Source: JACMQX01 sp044225675
Lineage (GTDB): Bacteria; Pseudomonadota; Gammaproteobacteria; Burkholderiales; Burkholderiaceae_C
DNA length: 64,000 nucleotides
Direction: 5' to 3'
Assembly: GCA_044225675.1 (NCBI GenBank)
Contig: JBGAIH010000004.1
Span: 1 to 64,000, forward strand
Every line of letters begins with the position of its first letter. Position 1 is the stretch's first letter. Shown here in pieces: positions 44,838 to 54,590 of the stretch. The translations under genes were made by a program, and so were the position numbers. Under the pieces are notes generated by a model. That model saw nothing but the letters and a program-made list of their open reading frames with translations. It was not told the origin of the DNA and made no database searches.

Positions 44838-46190
44838 ATGAATCTCAATCTACGGGCCATCCGGCTGGCGGCACTGCCAGGCCGCATCCGGGGGATGTTC
44901 AACCTGAACGACCCCCGCTGGGGACGCGGCGACGACAACAAACCGCAGGAGGGCTCCCGGCCCGAAGGAGAGCCTCCGCGCGGGCAGGGCCCCAACCAGG
45001 GGCCGCCGGATCTGGATGAACTCTGGCGCGACTTCAATCGCAAGCTCGGCGGGCTCTTCGGCGGCAATCGCCAGGGCGGCAACCGGGGCGCCGGAAATGG
45101 CGGCGGCAGCGGCAGTGGCGGCGGATTTCAGCCCGACATGAAAAGTGCCGGCATCGGCGTCGGCCTGATCCTGGGCGTTCTGGCCCTGATCTGGCTGGGC
45201 ACCGGCTTCTTCATCGTCCAGGAAGGCCAGCAGGCGGTCATCACCCGCTTCGGCAAATACAAGTCCACGGTCGGTGCGGGCTTCAACTGGCGCCTGCCGT
45301 ACCCGGTGGAGCGCCATGAACTCGTGTTCGTGAGCCAGATCCGTTCGGTGGACATCGGGCGGGACACCATCATCAAGAGCACCGGCCTGCGCGATTCGGC
45401 CATGCTCACCGAGGATGAAAACATCCTCGACGTGAAGTTCTCGGTGCAGTACCGGCTCAACGACGCGCGCTCCTACCTGTTCGAGAGCAAGAATCCCGGG
45501 GACGCGGTGGTCCAGGCCGCTGAAAGTTCAGTACGCGAGGTGGTGGGCAAGATGCGCATGGACGCGGCCCTGGGCGTGGACCGCGAGCAGATCGCTCCGC
45601 GCGTGCGCGCCCTGATGCAGACCATTCTCGACCGCTACAAGATCGGCATCGAGGTGGTGGCGGTCAACATGCAGCAGGGCGGGGTGCGCGCGCCCGAGCC
45701 CGTGCAGGCGGCCTTCGACGACGTCAACAAGGCGGGTCAGGAGCGCGAGCGTGCCAAGAACGAGGGGCAGGCCTACGCCAACGACGTGATCCCGCGCGCC
45801 ACCGGTACGGCTTCGCGCCTGAAGGAAGAGGCCGACGCCTACAAGGCGCGGATCGTGGCCCAGGCCCAGGGTGACGCGCAGCGCTTCAAGTCGGTGCTTG
45901 CCGAGTACCAGAAGGCGCCGCAGGTCACGCGCGACCGCATGTACACCGACGCCATGCAGCAGATCTATTCGAGCGTCACCAAGGTGCTCGTCGACTCGAA
46001 GCAGGGCTCCAACCTGCTGTACCTGCCGCTGGACAAGATCGTGCAGATGACGGCTGCCGGCGCGAGCGCTGCCGCGCCTGCCGCTGAACCCGCAGCCCCC
46101 GCCACGGCGGCGGCGCAGGCGCCTGCCTCGCTGTCCACCGATTCGCGGGTGCGCGACAGCGCCCGCACGCGTGACCGCGATACGCGCTGA
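44838..46190 (+). CDS. hflK: HflK, SPFH-domain regulator of FtsH
   Basis: About 450 residues. The MFNLNDPRWGRGDDN segment and a Gly/Asn-rich region precede one transmembrane helix (GVGLILGVLALIWLGTGFFIV). Then comes the SPFH/band-7 domain (FIVQEGQQAVITRFGKY, VKFSVQYRLNDARSYLF) and a coiled coil (DDVNKAGQERERAKNEGQAYA). With HflC it cages FtsH protease. Start is unsure: ATG 44838 is chosen; ATG 44895 matches the shortest family N-terminus. Confidence 0.94.
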   Translation: MNLNLRAIRLAALPGRIRGMFNLNDPRWGRGDDNKPQEGSRPEGEPPRGQGPNQGPPDLDELWRDFNRKLGGLFGGNRQGGNRGAGNGGGSGSGGGFQPDMKSAGIGVGLILGVLALIWLGTGFFIVQEGQQAVITRFGKYKSTVGAGFNWRLPYPVERHELVFVSQIRSVDIGRDTIIKSTGLRDSAMLTEDENILDVKFSVQYRLNDARSYLFESKNPGDAVVQAAESSVREVVGKMRMDAALGVDREQIAPRVRALMQTILDRYKIGIEVVAVNMQQGGVRAPEPVQAAFDDVNKAGQERERAKNEGQAYANDVIPRATGTASRLKEEADAYKARIVAQAQGDAQRFKSVLAEYQKAPQVTRDRMYTDAMQQIYSSVTKVLVDSKQGSNLLYLPLDKIVQMTAAGASAAAPAAEPAAPATAAAQAPASLSTDSRVRDSARTRDRDTR

Positions 46191-46204
46191 GGGAGGAACT
46201 CATC

Positions 46205-47116
46205 ATGAACAGAATCGGCTTCATCGCAACCTCTCTCCTCGTGGTCCTGGCCCTCATGAGCTCCATGCTCTTCGTGGTCGACCAGCGCCAGTTCGGCGTC
46301 GTCTACGCCCTGGGCCAGATCAAGGATGTCATCACCGAGCCCGGCCTGAACTTCAAGCTGCCGCCGCCGTTCCAGAACGTCACCTACATCGACAAACGGC
46401 TGCTGACGCTCGACAGCAATGACACCAGCCCCGTCCTCACGGCCGAGAAGCAGCCCGTCATCATCGACTGGTATGTGCGCTGGCGCATCACCAGCCCGAG
46501 CGACTACATCCGCAACGTCGGCCTTGACGAGGCCACGGGCGCAAACCGCCTGGCCGGTGTCGTGCGCAATGCCTTCAACCAGGAAATCAACAAGCGCACG
46601 GTGCGGGACCTGCTGTCATCGCAGCGCGAGGCGCTGATGGTCGGCGTCAAGGCCGAGGTCCTGGAGCAGGTCAAGGCGGCCAAACAGCCCTGGGGCATCG
46701 ACATCGTGGACGTGCGCATCACCCGGGTGGACTACACCGAGTCGATCACCGAATCGGTCTACCGCCGCATGGAGGCCGAGCGCAAGCGCGTGGCCAACGA
46801 GCTGCGCTCCACCGGCGCGGCCGAGGGCGAGAAGATCCGTGCCGATGCCGACCGCCAGCGCGAGGTCACGATCGCCAATGCCTACCGCGATGCGCAGAAG
46901 ATCAAGGGTGAAGGCGACGCCGAAGCCGCGCGCATCTATGCCGAGGCGTTCGGCCGCGACCCGCAGTTCGCGCAGTTCTACCGCAGCCTGGACGCCTACA
47001 AGGCCAGCTTCAACAAGAAGAGCGACGTGATGGTGGTCGACCCCTCCACGGAATTCTTCAAGGCCTTCCGCGGCGGTGGCGCCGCAGCGGGCGACAAGAG
47101 TCCGCGCAAGCCCTGA
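46205..47116 (+). CDS. hflC: HflC, SPFH-domain partner of HflK
   Basis: 303 residues. N-terminal transmembrane helix (FIATSLLVVLALMSSMLFVV), SPFH domain (VDQRQFGVVYALGQIKDV, PVIIDWYVRWRI), coiled coil (YRRMEAERKRVANELRSTGAA) and the conserved EAFGRDPQFAQFYRSLDAYKA near the C-terminus. GGAGG upstream. 14 bp after hflK; forms the HflKC complex. Confidence 0.96.
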   Translation: MNRIGFIATSLLVVLALMSSMLFVVDQRQFGVVYALGQIKDVITEPGLNFKLPPPFQNVTYIDKRLLTLDSNDTSPVLTAEKQPVIIDWYVRWRITSPSDYIRNVGLDEATGANRLAGVVRNAFNQEINKRTVRDLLSSQREALMVGVKAEVLEQVKAAKQPWGIDIVDVRITRVDYTESITESVYRRMEAERKRVANELRSTGAAEGEKIRADADRQREVTIANAYRDAQKIKGEGDAEAARIYAEAFGRDPQFAQFYRSLDAYKASFNKKSDVMVVDPSTEFFKAFRGGGAAAGDKSPRKP

Positions 47117-47133
47117 CCAGCCCCGGCCCTTCC

Positions 47134-47322
47134 GTGGACAGCGACACGTTCTGGACGGCCTGCGCCCTGGTGCTCGTCATCGAGGGGCTCATGCCGTTCA
47201 TTTCCCCAGGCGGGTGGCGGCGCATGTTCATGCAGATCCTCGCGCTGCAGGACGGCCAGATCCGCTTCTTCGGACTCATCAGCATCGTGGGCGGCCTGCT
47301 GCTTCTGTGGCTCGTGTCCTGA
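47134..47322 (+). CDS. DUF2065 (YjeT-like) small membrane protein
   Basis: 62 residues with two hydrophobic helices: FWTACALVLVIEGLMPFI and FGLISIVGGLLLLWLV, separated by SPGGWRRMFMQILALQDGQIR, the family's signature loop. The start is GTG 47134. It follows hflC as in E. coli (yjeT), where its role is unknown. Confidence 0.88.
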   Translation: MDSDTFWTACALVLVIEGLMPFISPGGWRRMFMQILALQDGQIRFFGLISIVGGLLLLWLVS

Positions 47323-47366
47323 CGGGCGGTGTGGCGCGGCAGCGCAAGACCGGCAGTTTTGCCCGG

Positions 47367-47372
47367 TAAAAT
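47367..47372 (+). promoter_or_regulatory. -10-like element before hisZ
   Basis: TAAAAT in the context CCCGGTAAAATCACG lies 28 bases before the hisZ ATG. The same motif style precedes ndk (33616-33621). There is no convincing -35. Confidence 0.35.
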
Positions 47373-47400
47373 CACGTTTTTAACAGCCACCCAAAACAGC

Positions 47401-48549
47401 ATGTCAGCCTGGGTCCTGCCGGATCACATTGCCGATGTCTTGCCCTCCGAGGCCCGCCACATCGAAGAACTCCGCCGCGACCTGCTCGACACGGCGCGCG
47501 GCTACGGTTATGAGCTGGTCATGCCGCCGCTGCTGGAGCACCTGGAGTCCCTGCTGACCGGCACGGGCGAGGCGCTGGATCTGCAGACCTTCAAGCTGGT
47601 CGACCAGCTGTCGGGCCGCATGATGGGCCTGCGGGCCGACACCACGCCGCAGGTCGCGCGCATCGATGCCCACCTGCTCAACCGCAGCGGCGTCACGCGC
47701 CTGTGCTACTGCGGCCCGGTGCTGCACACCCGGCCCGATCGCCCCCACGCCACGCGCGAGCCGCTCCAGTTCGGCGCCGAGATCTATGGCCATGCCGGCC
47801 TGGAAGCCGACCTCGAGGCCCTGCAACTCTCGCTGGCCTGCCTGAAGGCGGCCAAGGTCGACGACCTCAGCGTCGACCTGGCCGACGTGCGCATCGTGCG
47901 TGCGCTGCTGGCAGGCGTTCCGGTCGACGGCTCCGTGCTTGCCCAGGTCCATGCCGCGCTCGCGGCCAAGGACGCAAGCGAGCTGGCGTCGCTGACCGCA
48001 CGCTTTCCGGCCTCCTCGCGCGAGGGCCTTCTGGCGCTGGTGCAGCTCTACGGTGACGTGACAGTGCTGGACGAAGCCGCCCGCGCCTTGCAGGCCACGC
48101 CGGCGGTGAACGAGGCCCTGGCCAGCCTGCGCTGGCTGGCGGGCCAGCTCGAGGGCACGGCCGTCACCTTCGATCTGTCCGACCTGCAAGGCTACGCCTA
48201 CTACAGCGGCGCGCGATTTGCCGTGTATGCACGCCGGGCGGCCGACGCACTCGCGCGTGGCGGCCGCTACGACGAAGTCGGCGCGGTGTTCGGGCGCAAC
48301 CGGCCGGCGGCCGGCTTCAGCCTGGACGTCAAGGCCCTCGTGCGGGCGGCAGCACCGCATCCGCTCAAGGCGGCGATCCGCGCGCCCTGGGGCGAGGCGC
48401 CTGCACTGCGCGCGGCGATCGCCGCGCTGCGCAGCCGTGGCGAGACCGTGGTCTGCGTCCTGCCGGGCCACGAGAGCGAAGTCGACGAATTCCGTTGCGA
48501 CCGCGAACTGGTGGAAGCTGCGGGCCAGTGGATCGTCAAGAGCATCTGA
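47401..48549 (+). CDS. hisZ: ATP phosphoribosyltransferase regulatory subunit HisZ
   Basis: A 382-residue paralogue of HisRS that lacks aminoacylation and instead activates short-form HisG in histidine synthesis. [22 protein letters not shown], the truncated motif 2 [14 protein letters not shown], and [26 protein letters not shown]. It lacks the anticodon-binding domain of HisS. Start: ATG 47401. Adjacent to purA, linking histidine and purine synthesis, as is usual in this order. Confidence 0.95.
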   Translation: MSAWVLPDHIADVLPSEARHIEELRRDLLDTARGYGYELVMPPLLEHLESLLTGTGEALDLQTFKLVDQLSGRMMGLRADTTPQVARIDAHLLNRSGVTRLCYCGPVLHTRPDRPHATREPLQFGAEIYGHAGLEADLEALQLSLACLKAAKVDDLSVDLADVRIVRALLAGVPVDGSVLAQVHAALAAKDASELASLTARFPASSREGLLALVQLYGDVTVLDEAARALQATPAVNEALASLRWLAGQLEGTAVTFDLSDLQGYAYYSGARFAVYARRAADALARGGRYDEVGAVFGRNRPAAGFSLDVKALVRAAAPHPLKAAIRAPWGEAPALRAAIAALRSRGETVVCVLPGHESEVDEFRCDRELVEAAGQWIVKSI

Positions 48550-49911
<1,362 letters not shown>

Positions 49912-49941
49912 CCGATCCCCCTGAACCGACGGAGAACCTGC

Positions 49942-50466
49942 ATGCTGACCGAAGACGGAAAACACCTGTATGTGTCCTACGACGAGTACCACAACCTGAT
50001 CGAGAAGCTCGCGATCAAGGTGCATCAGTCGGGTTGGGCCTTCGACACCATCCTGTGCCTGGCGCGCGGTGGCATGCGGCCCGGCGACATCCTGTCGCGG
50101 GTGTTCGACAAACCCCTGGCGATCATGTCGACCAGTTCCTACCGCGCCGATGCGGGCACGGTGCAGGGGCACCTGGACATCGCCCGCTACATCACGACGC
50201 CCAAGGGCGAGATCGCCGGCAAGGTGCTGCTGGTGGACGACCTGGCCGACTCCGGGCACACGCTCAATGCCGTCATCAACCTGCTGCGCAACAGCTACAA
50301 GCCGATCACCGAGCTGCGCAGCGCGGTGATCTGGACCAAAGGCGTCTCCAGCTTCACACCCGACTATTCGGTGGAGTTCCTGCCCACCAATCCGTGGATT
50401 CACCAGCCGTTTGAAGGCTACGACAGCCTGGGTCCGGAGAAGCTCCTCGAAAAGTGGAAGGTCTGA
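49942..50466 (+). CDS. phosphoribosyltransferase-family protein
   Basis: A 174-residue type I phosphoribosyltransferase fold. The PRPP-binding motif VLLVDDLADSGHTL is at about 94-107, and CLARGGMRPGDILSRVFDKPL forms the pyrophosphate loop. The family resembles xanthine-guanine/hypoxanthine-type enzymes and is regularly placed after purA, which suggests purine salvage. Substrate not resolved. CGGAGAA lies before the ATG. Confidence 0.88.
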   Translation: MLTEDGKHLYVSYDEYHNLIEKLAIKVHQSGWAFDTILCLARGGMRPGDILSRVFDKPLAIMSTSSYRADAGTVQGHLDIARYITTPKGEIAGKVLLVDDLADSGHTLNAVINLLRNSYKPITELRSAVIWTKGVSSFTPDYSVEFLPTNPWIHQPFEGYDSLGPEKLLEKWKV

Positions 50467-50524
50467 CGGGCCACTCGCCGCAGACGCTGGCCGTCGCGCC
50501 CCGCCTGGCGCTACCATCGCAGGC

Positions 50525-51772
50525 ATGAGCAAGCGGCCCACCGACCTGATCCATCATCCCTACGAGGCCCCTGAGGGCTTCGCCGCGCCGCAGCCCGGCG
50601 TGTTCAAGGCTTCGACCGTCATCTTCGCCAATGTCGCCCAGATGCGGGCGCGCAACTGGCAGCACAAGGCGGGCTACACCTACGGCCTGCACGGCACGCC
50701 CACCACCTTCATCCTCGAGGAGCGGCTGTGCACGCTGGAGGACGGCCGCCAGTGCGTGCTGGCGCCCAGCGGCCTGGGCGCCATCGCCATCGTCAACCTG
50801 GCGCTCCTCAAGACGGGCGACGAAGTCCTCATCCCCAACAACGCCTACGGCCCGAACAAGGCCATGGCCGAAGGCGAGCTGCGGTCCTGGGGCGTGGCCT
50901 GCCAGTACTACGACCCGATGAACCCGGCCGACCTGGCCGGCCGCATCAGCGCCCGCACGCGGCTGGTCTGGCTGGAGGCGCCGGGCTCGGTCACCATGGA
51001 GTTCCCCGACGTCGTGCAACTGGCGGCGATCTGCCGCCAGCGTGGCGTGCTCACGGCCCTGGACAACACCTGGGGCGCGGGCCTGGCCTTCGCGCCCTTC
51101 GACACCGGCGCCGACATCTCGGTCCATGCGCTCACCAAGTACCCGAGCGGCGGCGGCGACGTGCTCATGGGCAGCGTCATCACGCGCGACGAAACCCTGC
51201 ACCTGGCGCTCAAGGCGACGCACATGCGCCTTGGCTATGGCGTCGGCGCCAATGACGCCGAAGCCATTCTTCGCGCGCTGCCCAGCATCAGCCTGAGGTA
51301 CCGGGCGCAGGACCGCGCGGCCCGGCGGCTCGCGCGTTGGCTCGGCACGCAGTCCCAGATCGTGCAGGTGCTCCACCCGGCGCTTGAAGGCTCTCCGGGG
51401 CATGCGCACTGGAAGGCCCTGTGCGGTGCGCAGGGTGAAGTCGGTGCGCAGGCCAGGAGTGAGGGCCGAGGTGAGGGCCAGGGTGAGGGCGCGGAAGATC
51501 CCGGGCTGGCGGCAGGCCTGTTTTCCGTCGTGTTCGATGGCCGCTACAGCGCGGCGCGGGTCGACGCCTTCTGCGACGCGCTCCAACTGTTCAAGCTCGG
51601 CTATTCCTGGGGCGGGCCGATCAGTCTCGTGGTGCCCTACGACGTTCCGTCGATGCGCGATGCCAGCGTCTCGGCCTGGCCCCACGAGGGCGTCCTCGTG
51701 CGCTTTTCCATCGGGCTCGAAGACGTGGCGGATCTGCAGGCCGATCTGGCGCAGGCCCTGGCGGCGCTCTGA
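50525..51772 (+). CDS. metC: cystathionine beta-lyase-type PLP enzyme
   Basis: A 415-residue Cys/Met-metabolism PLP enzyme. GYTYGLHGTPTTFILEERLCTLE and the Schiff-base Lys205 in HALTKYPSGGGDVLMGS. It most resembles cystathionine beta-lyase (cystathionine to homocysteine, pyruvate and ammonia). About residues 311-330 hold an extra low-complexity loop (ARSEGRGEGQGEGAEDPG) made by a 12-bp repeat. Start: ATG 50525; the open frame extends upstream into the preceding gene. Confidence 0.88.
   Translation: MSKRPTDLIHHPYEAPEGFAAPQPGVFKASTVIFANVAQMRARNWQHKAGYTYGLHGTPTTFILEERLCTLEDGRQCVLAPSGLGAIAIVNLALLKTGDEVLIPNNAYGPNKAMAEGELRSWGVACQYYDPMNPADLAGRISARTRLVWLEAPGSVTMEFPDVVQLAAICRQRGVLTALDNTWGAGLAFAPFDTGADISVHALTKYPSGGGDVLMGSVITRDETLHLALKATHMRLGYGVGANDAEAILRALPSISLRYRAQDRAARRLARWLGTQSQIVQVLHPALEGSPGHAHWKALCGAQGEVGAQARSEGRGEGQGEGAEDPGLAAGLFSVVFDGRYSAARVDAFCDALQLFKLGYSWGGPISLVVPYDVPSMRDASVSAWPHEGVLVRFSIGLEDVADLQADLAQALAAL
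51459..51494 (+). repeat. 12-bp tandem repeat in the cystathionine-lyase gene
   Basis: Three adjacent 12-bp units starting GTGAGGGC (at 51459, 51471 and 51483) encode the Gly/Glu/Arg-rich loop. The unit keeps frame. It probably marks a recent in-frame expansion in a surface loop. Confidence 0.8.
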
Positions 51773-51946
51773 GCGTCGCGCGCGCGGGGTCGCTGCAGGC
51801 ATGCCGCAGGTGTGCGGCAAGCGGGGCAAGCCGCACTGGCGCGGCCTGCGTTCTTGTGTCATATTTTGTTCAGCCCGTTCTTGGGCTGCGGGTTTATCGC
51901 TTACATTGAGTGCGCAGCGCGCCGCTGCGCAGAAACGGAAGGCCAC

Positions 51947-52132
51947 GTGGCAACACCCAACTACGGTTACGAGAAACGCCAGAAGGAATTGGCCAAGAAG
52001 CGCAAGAAGGAAGAAAAGCTCAAGGCCAAGGCCGAGCGCAAGTCCGGAGACCCCGGCAGCGCCGGCATGCCGGCCGATGACGATGCTTCCGACGCGGGCG
52101 TCGCGCCGCCGGTGGCCCCGCCCCAGCCCTGA
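51947..52132 (+). CDS. small Lys-rich conserved protein
   Basis: 61 residues starting at GTG 51947 with GGAAGG upstream. The N-terminal half, YGYEKRQKELAKKRKKEEKLKAK split over two helical turns, is a strongly basic helix found in tiny proteins of many betaproteobacteria. The C-terminal half is Ala/Pro/Asp-rich and disordered. The function is unknown; the basic helix could bind RNA or DNA. Confidence 0.65.
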   Translation: MATPNYGYEKRQKELAKKRKKEEKLKAKAERKSGDPGSAGMPADDDASDAGVAPPVAPPQP

Positions 52133-52155
52133 ACCGGGCCCCGGCGTCGCCCGGT

Positions 52156-53217
52156 TCAGCTCCCTCTCTCCAGGATCTGCCGGGCCAGCGCCTGCCAGGT
52201 GGGCGCATGGCGATCCGGGGCCGGCAACGCCTGCGCATCGGCGTATTGGCTGAAGTTGCGGGCCATCGAGGCCGCATAGCCCGGGTCGTAGTGGGTCGCC
52301 AGCAGGTCACGCACGACCTGCGCCGTGTGGCCCGCAGCAGCGGCCTCCTGCCAGCCCTTGACCACCGCCTTGCCGCGCAGTTCGGTCAGCAGGCCCAGGC
52401 GCTCGCAGAACAGCGCGGCGTCCTGCGCGAACTCCGCATAGTCCTCCATCAGCAGCGCGACGCGTTCGTCGTCCGGCAGCTTCACGTCCAGGCAGGGGCT
52501 GGCGCGCATGGCCTGGATCAATGCCTCGGGAACCGCCAGGTTGCCCACCTTGCGGCTTTCCGATTCGACGTAGACCGGCCGGGCCGGATCGAACCGGCGC
52601 AGCGCGTCCCACAGCAGCGTCTCGAAGCGCTTCTGCGAGGGCTGGGGTTGGCCCGGCACCGCGCCGAGGACCGAACTGCGGTGGCTGGCCAGCGCCTCCA
52701 GGTCCAGCACCTGGCCGCCCGCCGCCGCCAGCGCGCCCAGCAGACGGGTCTTGCCCGAGCCCGTGGGGCCGCAGATGACGCGCCAGCGCAGCGCCGGCAC
52801 GAGGCGCGGGATGTCGGCGATCACCGCGCCCCGGAAGGCCTTGTAGCCGCCTTCGATCACGGTGACGCGAAAGCCGATCTGGCCCAGCACCAGCGCCAGC
52901 GACCCGCTGCGCTTGCCGCCGCGCCAGCAGTAGATCAGCGGCTGCCAGTTCTTGGGGGTGTCGAGCAGGTGCTGCTCGATGTGCCGCGCGATGTTCGCCG
53001 CCACCAGCGCCGCGCCGCGCTTTTGCGCCTCGAACGGGCTGACCTGCTTGTAGATCGTTCCGATGAGCTTGCGCTCGGCGTCGTTGAGCGAGGGCCAGTT
53101 CTGCGCGCCCGGCAGGTGGTCGAGCGCGAACTCGCCCTCGCTGCGCGCGTCGATCACCGCGCTGAAGCGCGCCAGCTGCGCCGCGGCGTCCGTCGCCGTG
53201 AGGGTATGGACCGTCAC
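52156..53217 (-). CDS. mnmH: tRNA 2-selenouridine synthase MnmH (SelU/YbbB)
   Basis: 353 residues. Rhodanese domain with catalytic Cys97 in LIYCWRGGKRSGS, then a P-loop GPTGSGKT (150-157). It exchanges sulfur for selenium, via a geranylated intermediate, at the wobble uridine of some tRNAs. The start is set at GTG 53217 because it forms a GTGA overlap with the upstream esterase and places the cysteine at 97, as in E. coli; the frame stays open further upstream. No selD is seen in the window. Confidence 0.9.
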   Translation of the reverse strand: MTVHTLTATDAAAQLARFSAVIDARSEGEFALDHLPGAQNWPSLNDAERKLIGTIYKQVSPFEAQKRGAALVAANIARHIEQHLLDTPKNWQPLIYCWRGGKRSGSLALVLGQIGFRVTVIEGGYKAFRGAVIADIPRLVPALRWRVICGPTGSGKTRLLGALAAAGGQVLDLEALASHRSSVLGAVPGQPQPSQKRFETLLWDALRRFDPARPVYVESESRKVGNLAVPEALIQAMRASPCLDVKLPDDERVALLMEDYAEFAQDAALFCERLGLLTELRGKAVVKGWQEAAAAGHTAQVVRDLLATHYDPGYAASMARNFSQYADAQALPAPDRHAPTWQALARQILERGS

Positions 53218-53876
53218 CGCCGCGCCGGTGCCGTGAGCAGCTTCCGAAGCTCCGGCCACACGTTGTCCAGCATGATCGGATGGGCTTCTTCCAGCGGGTG
53301 GATGCGGTCGCGCTGGAACAGCTTGAGCGGATCGGGCCCATCGGCCACACCCTTGAGGAAGAAGGGTACCACGGCTGCCTTGTTGGCGCGAGCCACCTTG
53401 CCGAACAGGTCGCCGAAGCGCTGGGCGTAGTCGGTGCCGTAGTTGGGCGGCACCTGCATGCCCACCAGCAGCACGTGGGCACCGGCTTTCTGGGCCGCCT
53501 GCGTCATGGCGGTGAGGTTGTCTTCGGTCATCGCGATCGGCAGTCCGCGCAGGGCGTCGTTGCCGCCCAGCTCCAGCACCACGACCGTCGGCTTGTGCAG
53601 GCTCAGCAGGCTGGCCAGCCGTGAACGTCCCCCTGAGGTGGTGTCACCGCTGATGCTGGCGTTGACCACGCGCGCCGCGATCTTTTCGGCCGCCAGCCGC
53701 TTTTCGAGCAGCGCGACCCAGCCTGTGCCCCGTTTGAGGCCATACTCGGCGCTCAGGCTGTCGCCGACCACGAGAACCGTCCGGCTCTTGGGCGCGGCCT
53801 GGGCGTGCACCCAGACCGGACTTGGCCCCACAAGAAGTCCGGCCGCCGCCGTCGCGATAAAGTGTCTTCGTTTCAA
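53214..53876 (-). CDS. tesA: TesA-like SGNH arylesterase/lysophospholipase
   Basis: 220 residues with signal peptide MKRRHFIATAAAGLLVGPSPVWVHA, so periplasmic. SGNH blocks: GDSLSAEYGL (nucleophile Ser40), GGNDALRG, and DRIHPLEEAH with the catalytic Asp/His. The likely start is TTG 53876 with AGGGG 6 bases upstream; no ATG precedes the signal peptide. Divergent from the YbbA-like ATPase, the classic tesA/ybbA arrangement, and coupled to mnmH. Confidence 0.88.
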   Translation of the reverse strand: MKRRHFIATAAAGLLVGPSPVWVHAQAAPKSRTVLVVGDSLSAEYGLKRGTGWVALLEKRLAAEKIAARVVNASISGDTTSGGRSRLASLLSLHKPTVVVLELGGNDALRGLPIAMTEDNLTAMTQAAQKAGAHVLLVGMQVPPNYGTDYAQRFGDLFGKVARANKAAVVPFFLKGVADGPDPLKLFQRDRIHPLEEAHPIMLDNVWPELRKLLTAPARR

Positions 53877-53900
53877 TTTGCGCCCCTGGTGCCTGTGCAC

Positions 53901-54587
53901 ATGCCTGAATCCACGTCCGAGCCGATGATTGCCGTCGAGCATGTCTACAAATCCGTGACCGACTCGACCGGCACGCTGGACATTTTGCGCGATATCGATT
54001 TCACCCTGAGTCCGAAGGAGACCGTTGCGATTGTCGGCGCCTCGGGCTCGGGCAAGAGCACGCTGCTGTCGATCATCGCCGGGCTGGACACCCCCACGCG
54101 CGGGACGGTCCGTCTCGCAGGCCAGGACCTGTTTGCCATCAGCGAGGACGAGCGCGCCGCCGTGCGGGCCCGTCAGGTGGGCTTCGTGTTCCAGAGTTTC
54201 CAGCTCATGGGCAACCTGAGTGCCCTGGAAAACGTCATGCTGCCGCTGGAACTCGCGGGCCGGCGGGATTCTCGCAAGGCCGCCGCCGAGATGCTGGCGC
54301 GGGTGGGCCTGGGCGAGCGGCTCGGCCACTATCCGCGGGTGCTGTCGGGTGGCGAGCAGCAGCGGGTGGCGCTGGCGCGGGCCTTCGTGGTGCAGCCGGC
54401 CGTCCTGCTGGCCGACGAGCCCACCGGCAGCCTGGACTTCGCCACCGGCGGCACGGTGATGGAACTGATGTTCGAGCTCAACCGGGAGCAGGGCACGACG
54501 CTCGTGCTCGTCACGCACGACCGGGGCATTGCAGCGCGCTGCGACCGCGCCATCACCATCGAGGCCGGACGCGTCGCGCCGGGCTGA
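53901..54587 (+). CDS. ybbA: YbbA/LolD-like ABC transporter ATP-binding protein
   Basis: A 228-residue ATPase. Walker [10 protein letters not shown] (about 47-55), Q-loop VFQSFQLM, signature [14 protein letters not shown], Walker [13 protein letters not shown], and switch His in LVTHDR. This MacB/LolD-like subfamily normally works with a YbbP-type permease, but the next gene here is an unrelated kinase on the other strand, so the partner is missing locally. Divergent from tesA. Confidence 0.9.
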   Translation: MPESTSEPMIAVEHVYKSVTDSTGTLDILRDIDFTLSPKETVAIVGASGSGKSTLLSIIAGLDTPTRGTVRLAGQDLFAISEDERAAVRARQVGFVFQSFQLMGNLSALENVMLPLELAGRRDSRKAAAEMLARVGLGERLGHYPRVLSGGEQQRVALARAFVVQPAVLLADEPTGSLDFATGGTVMELMFELNREQGTTLVLVTHDRGIAARCDRAITIEAGRVAPG

Positions 54588-54590
54588 GCC

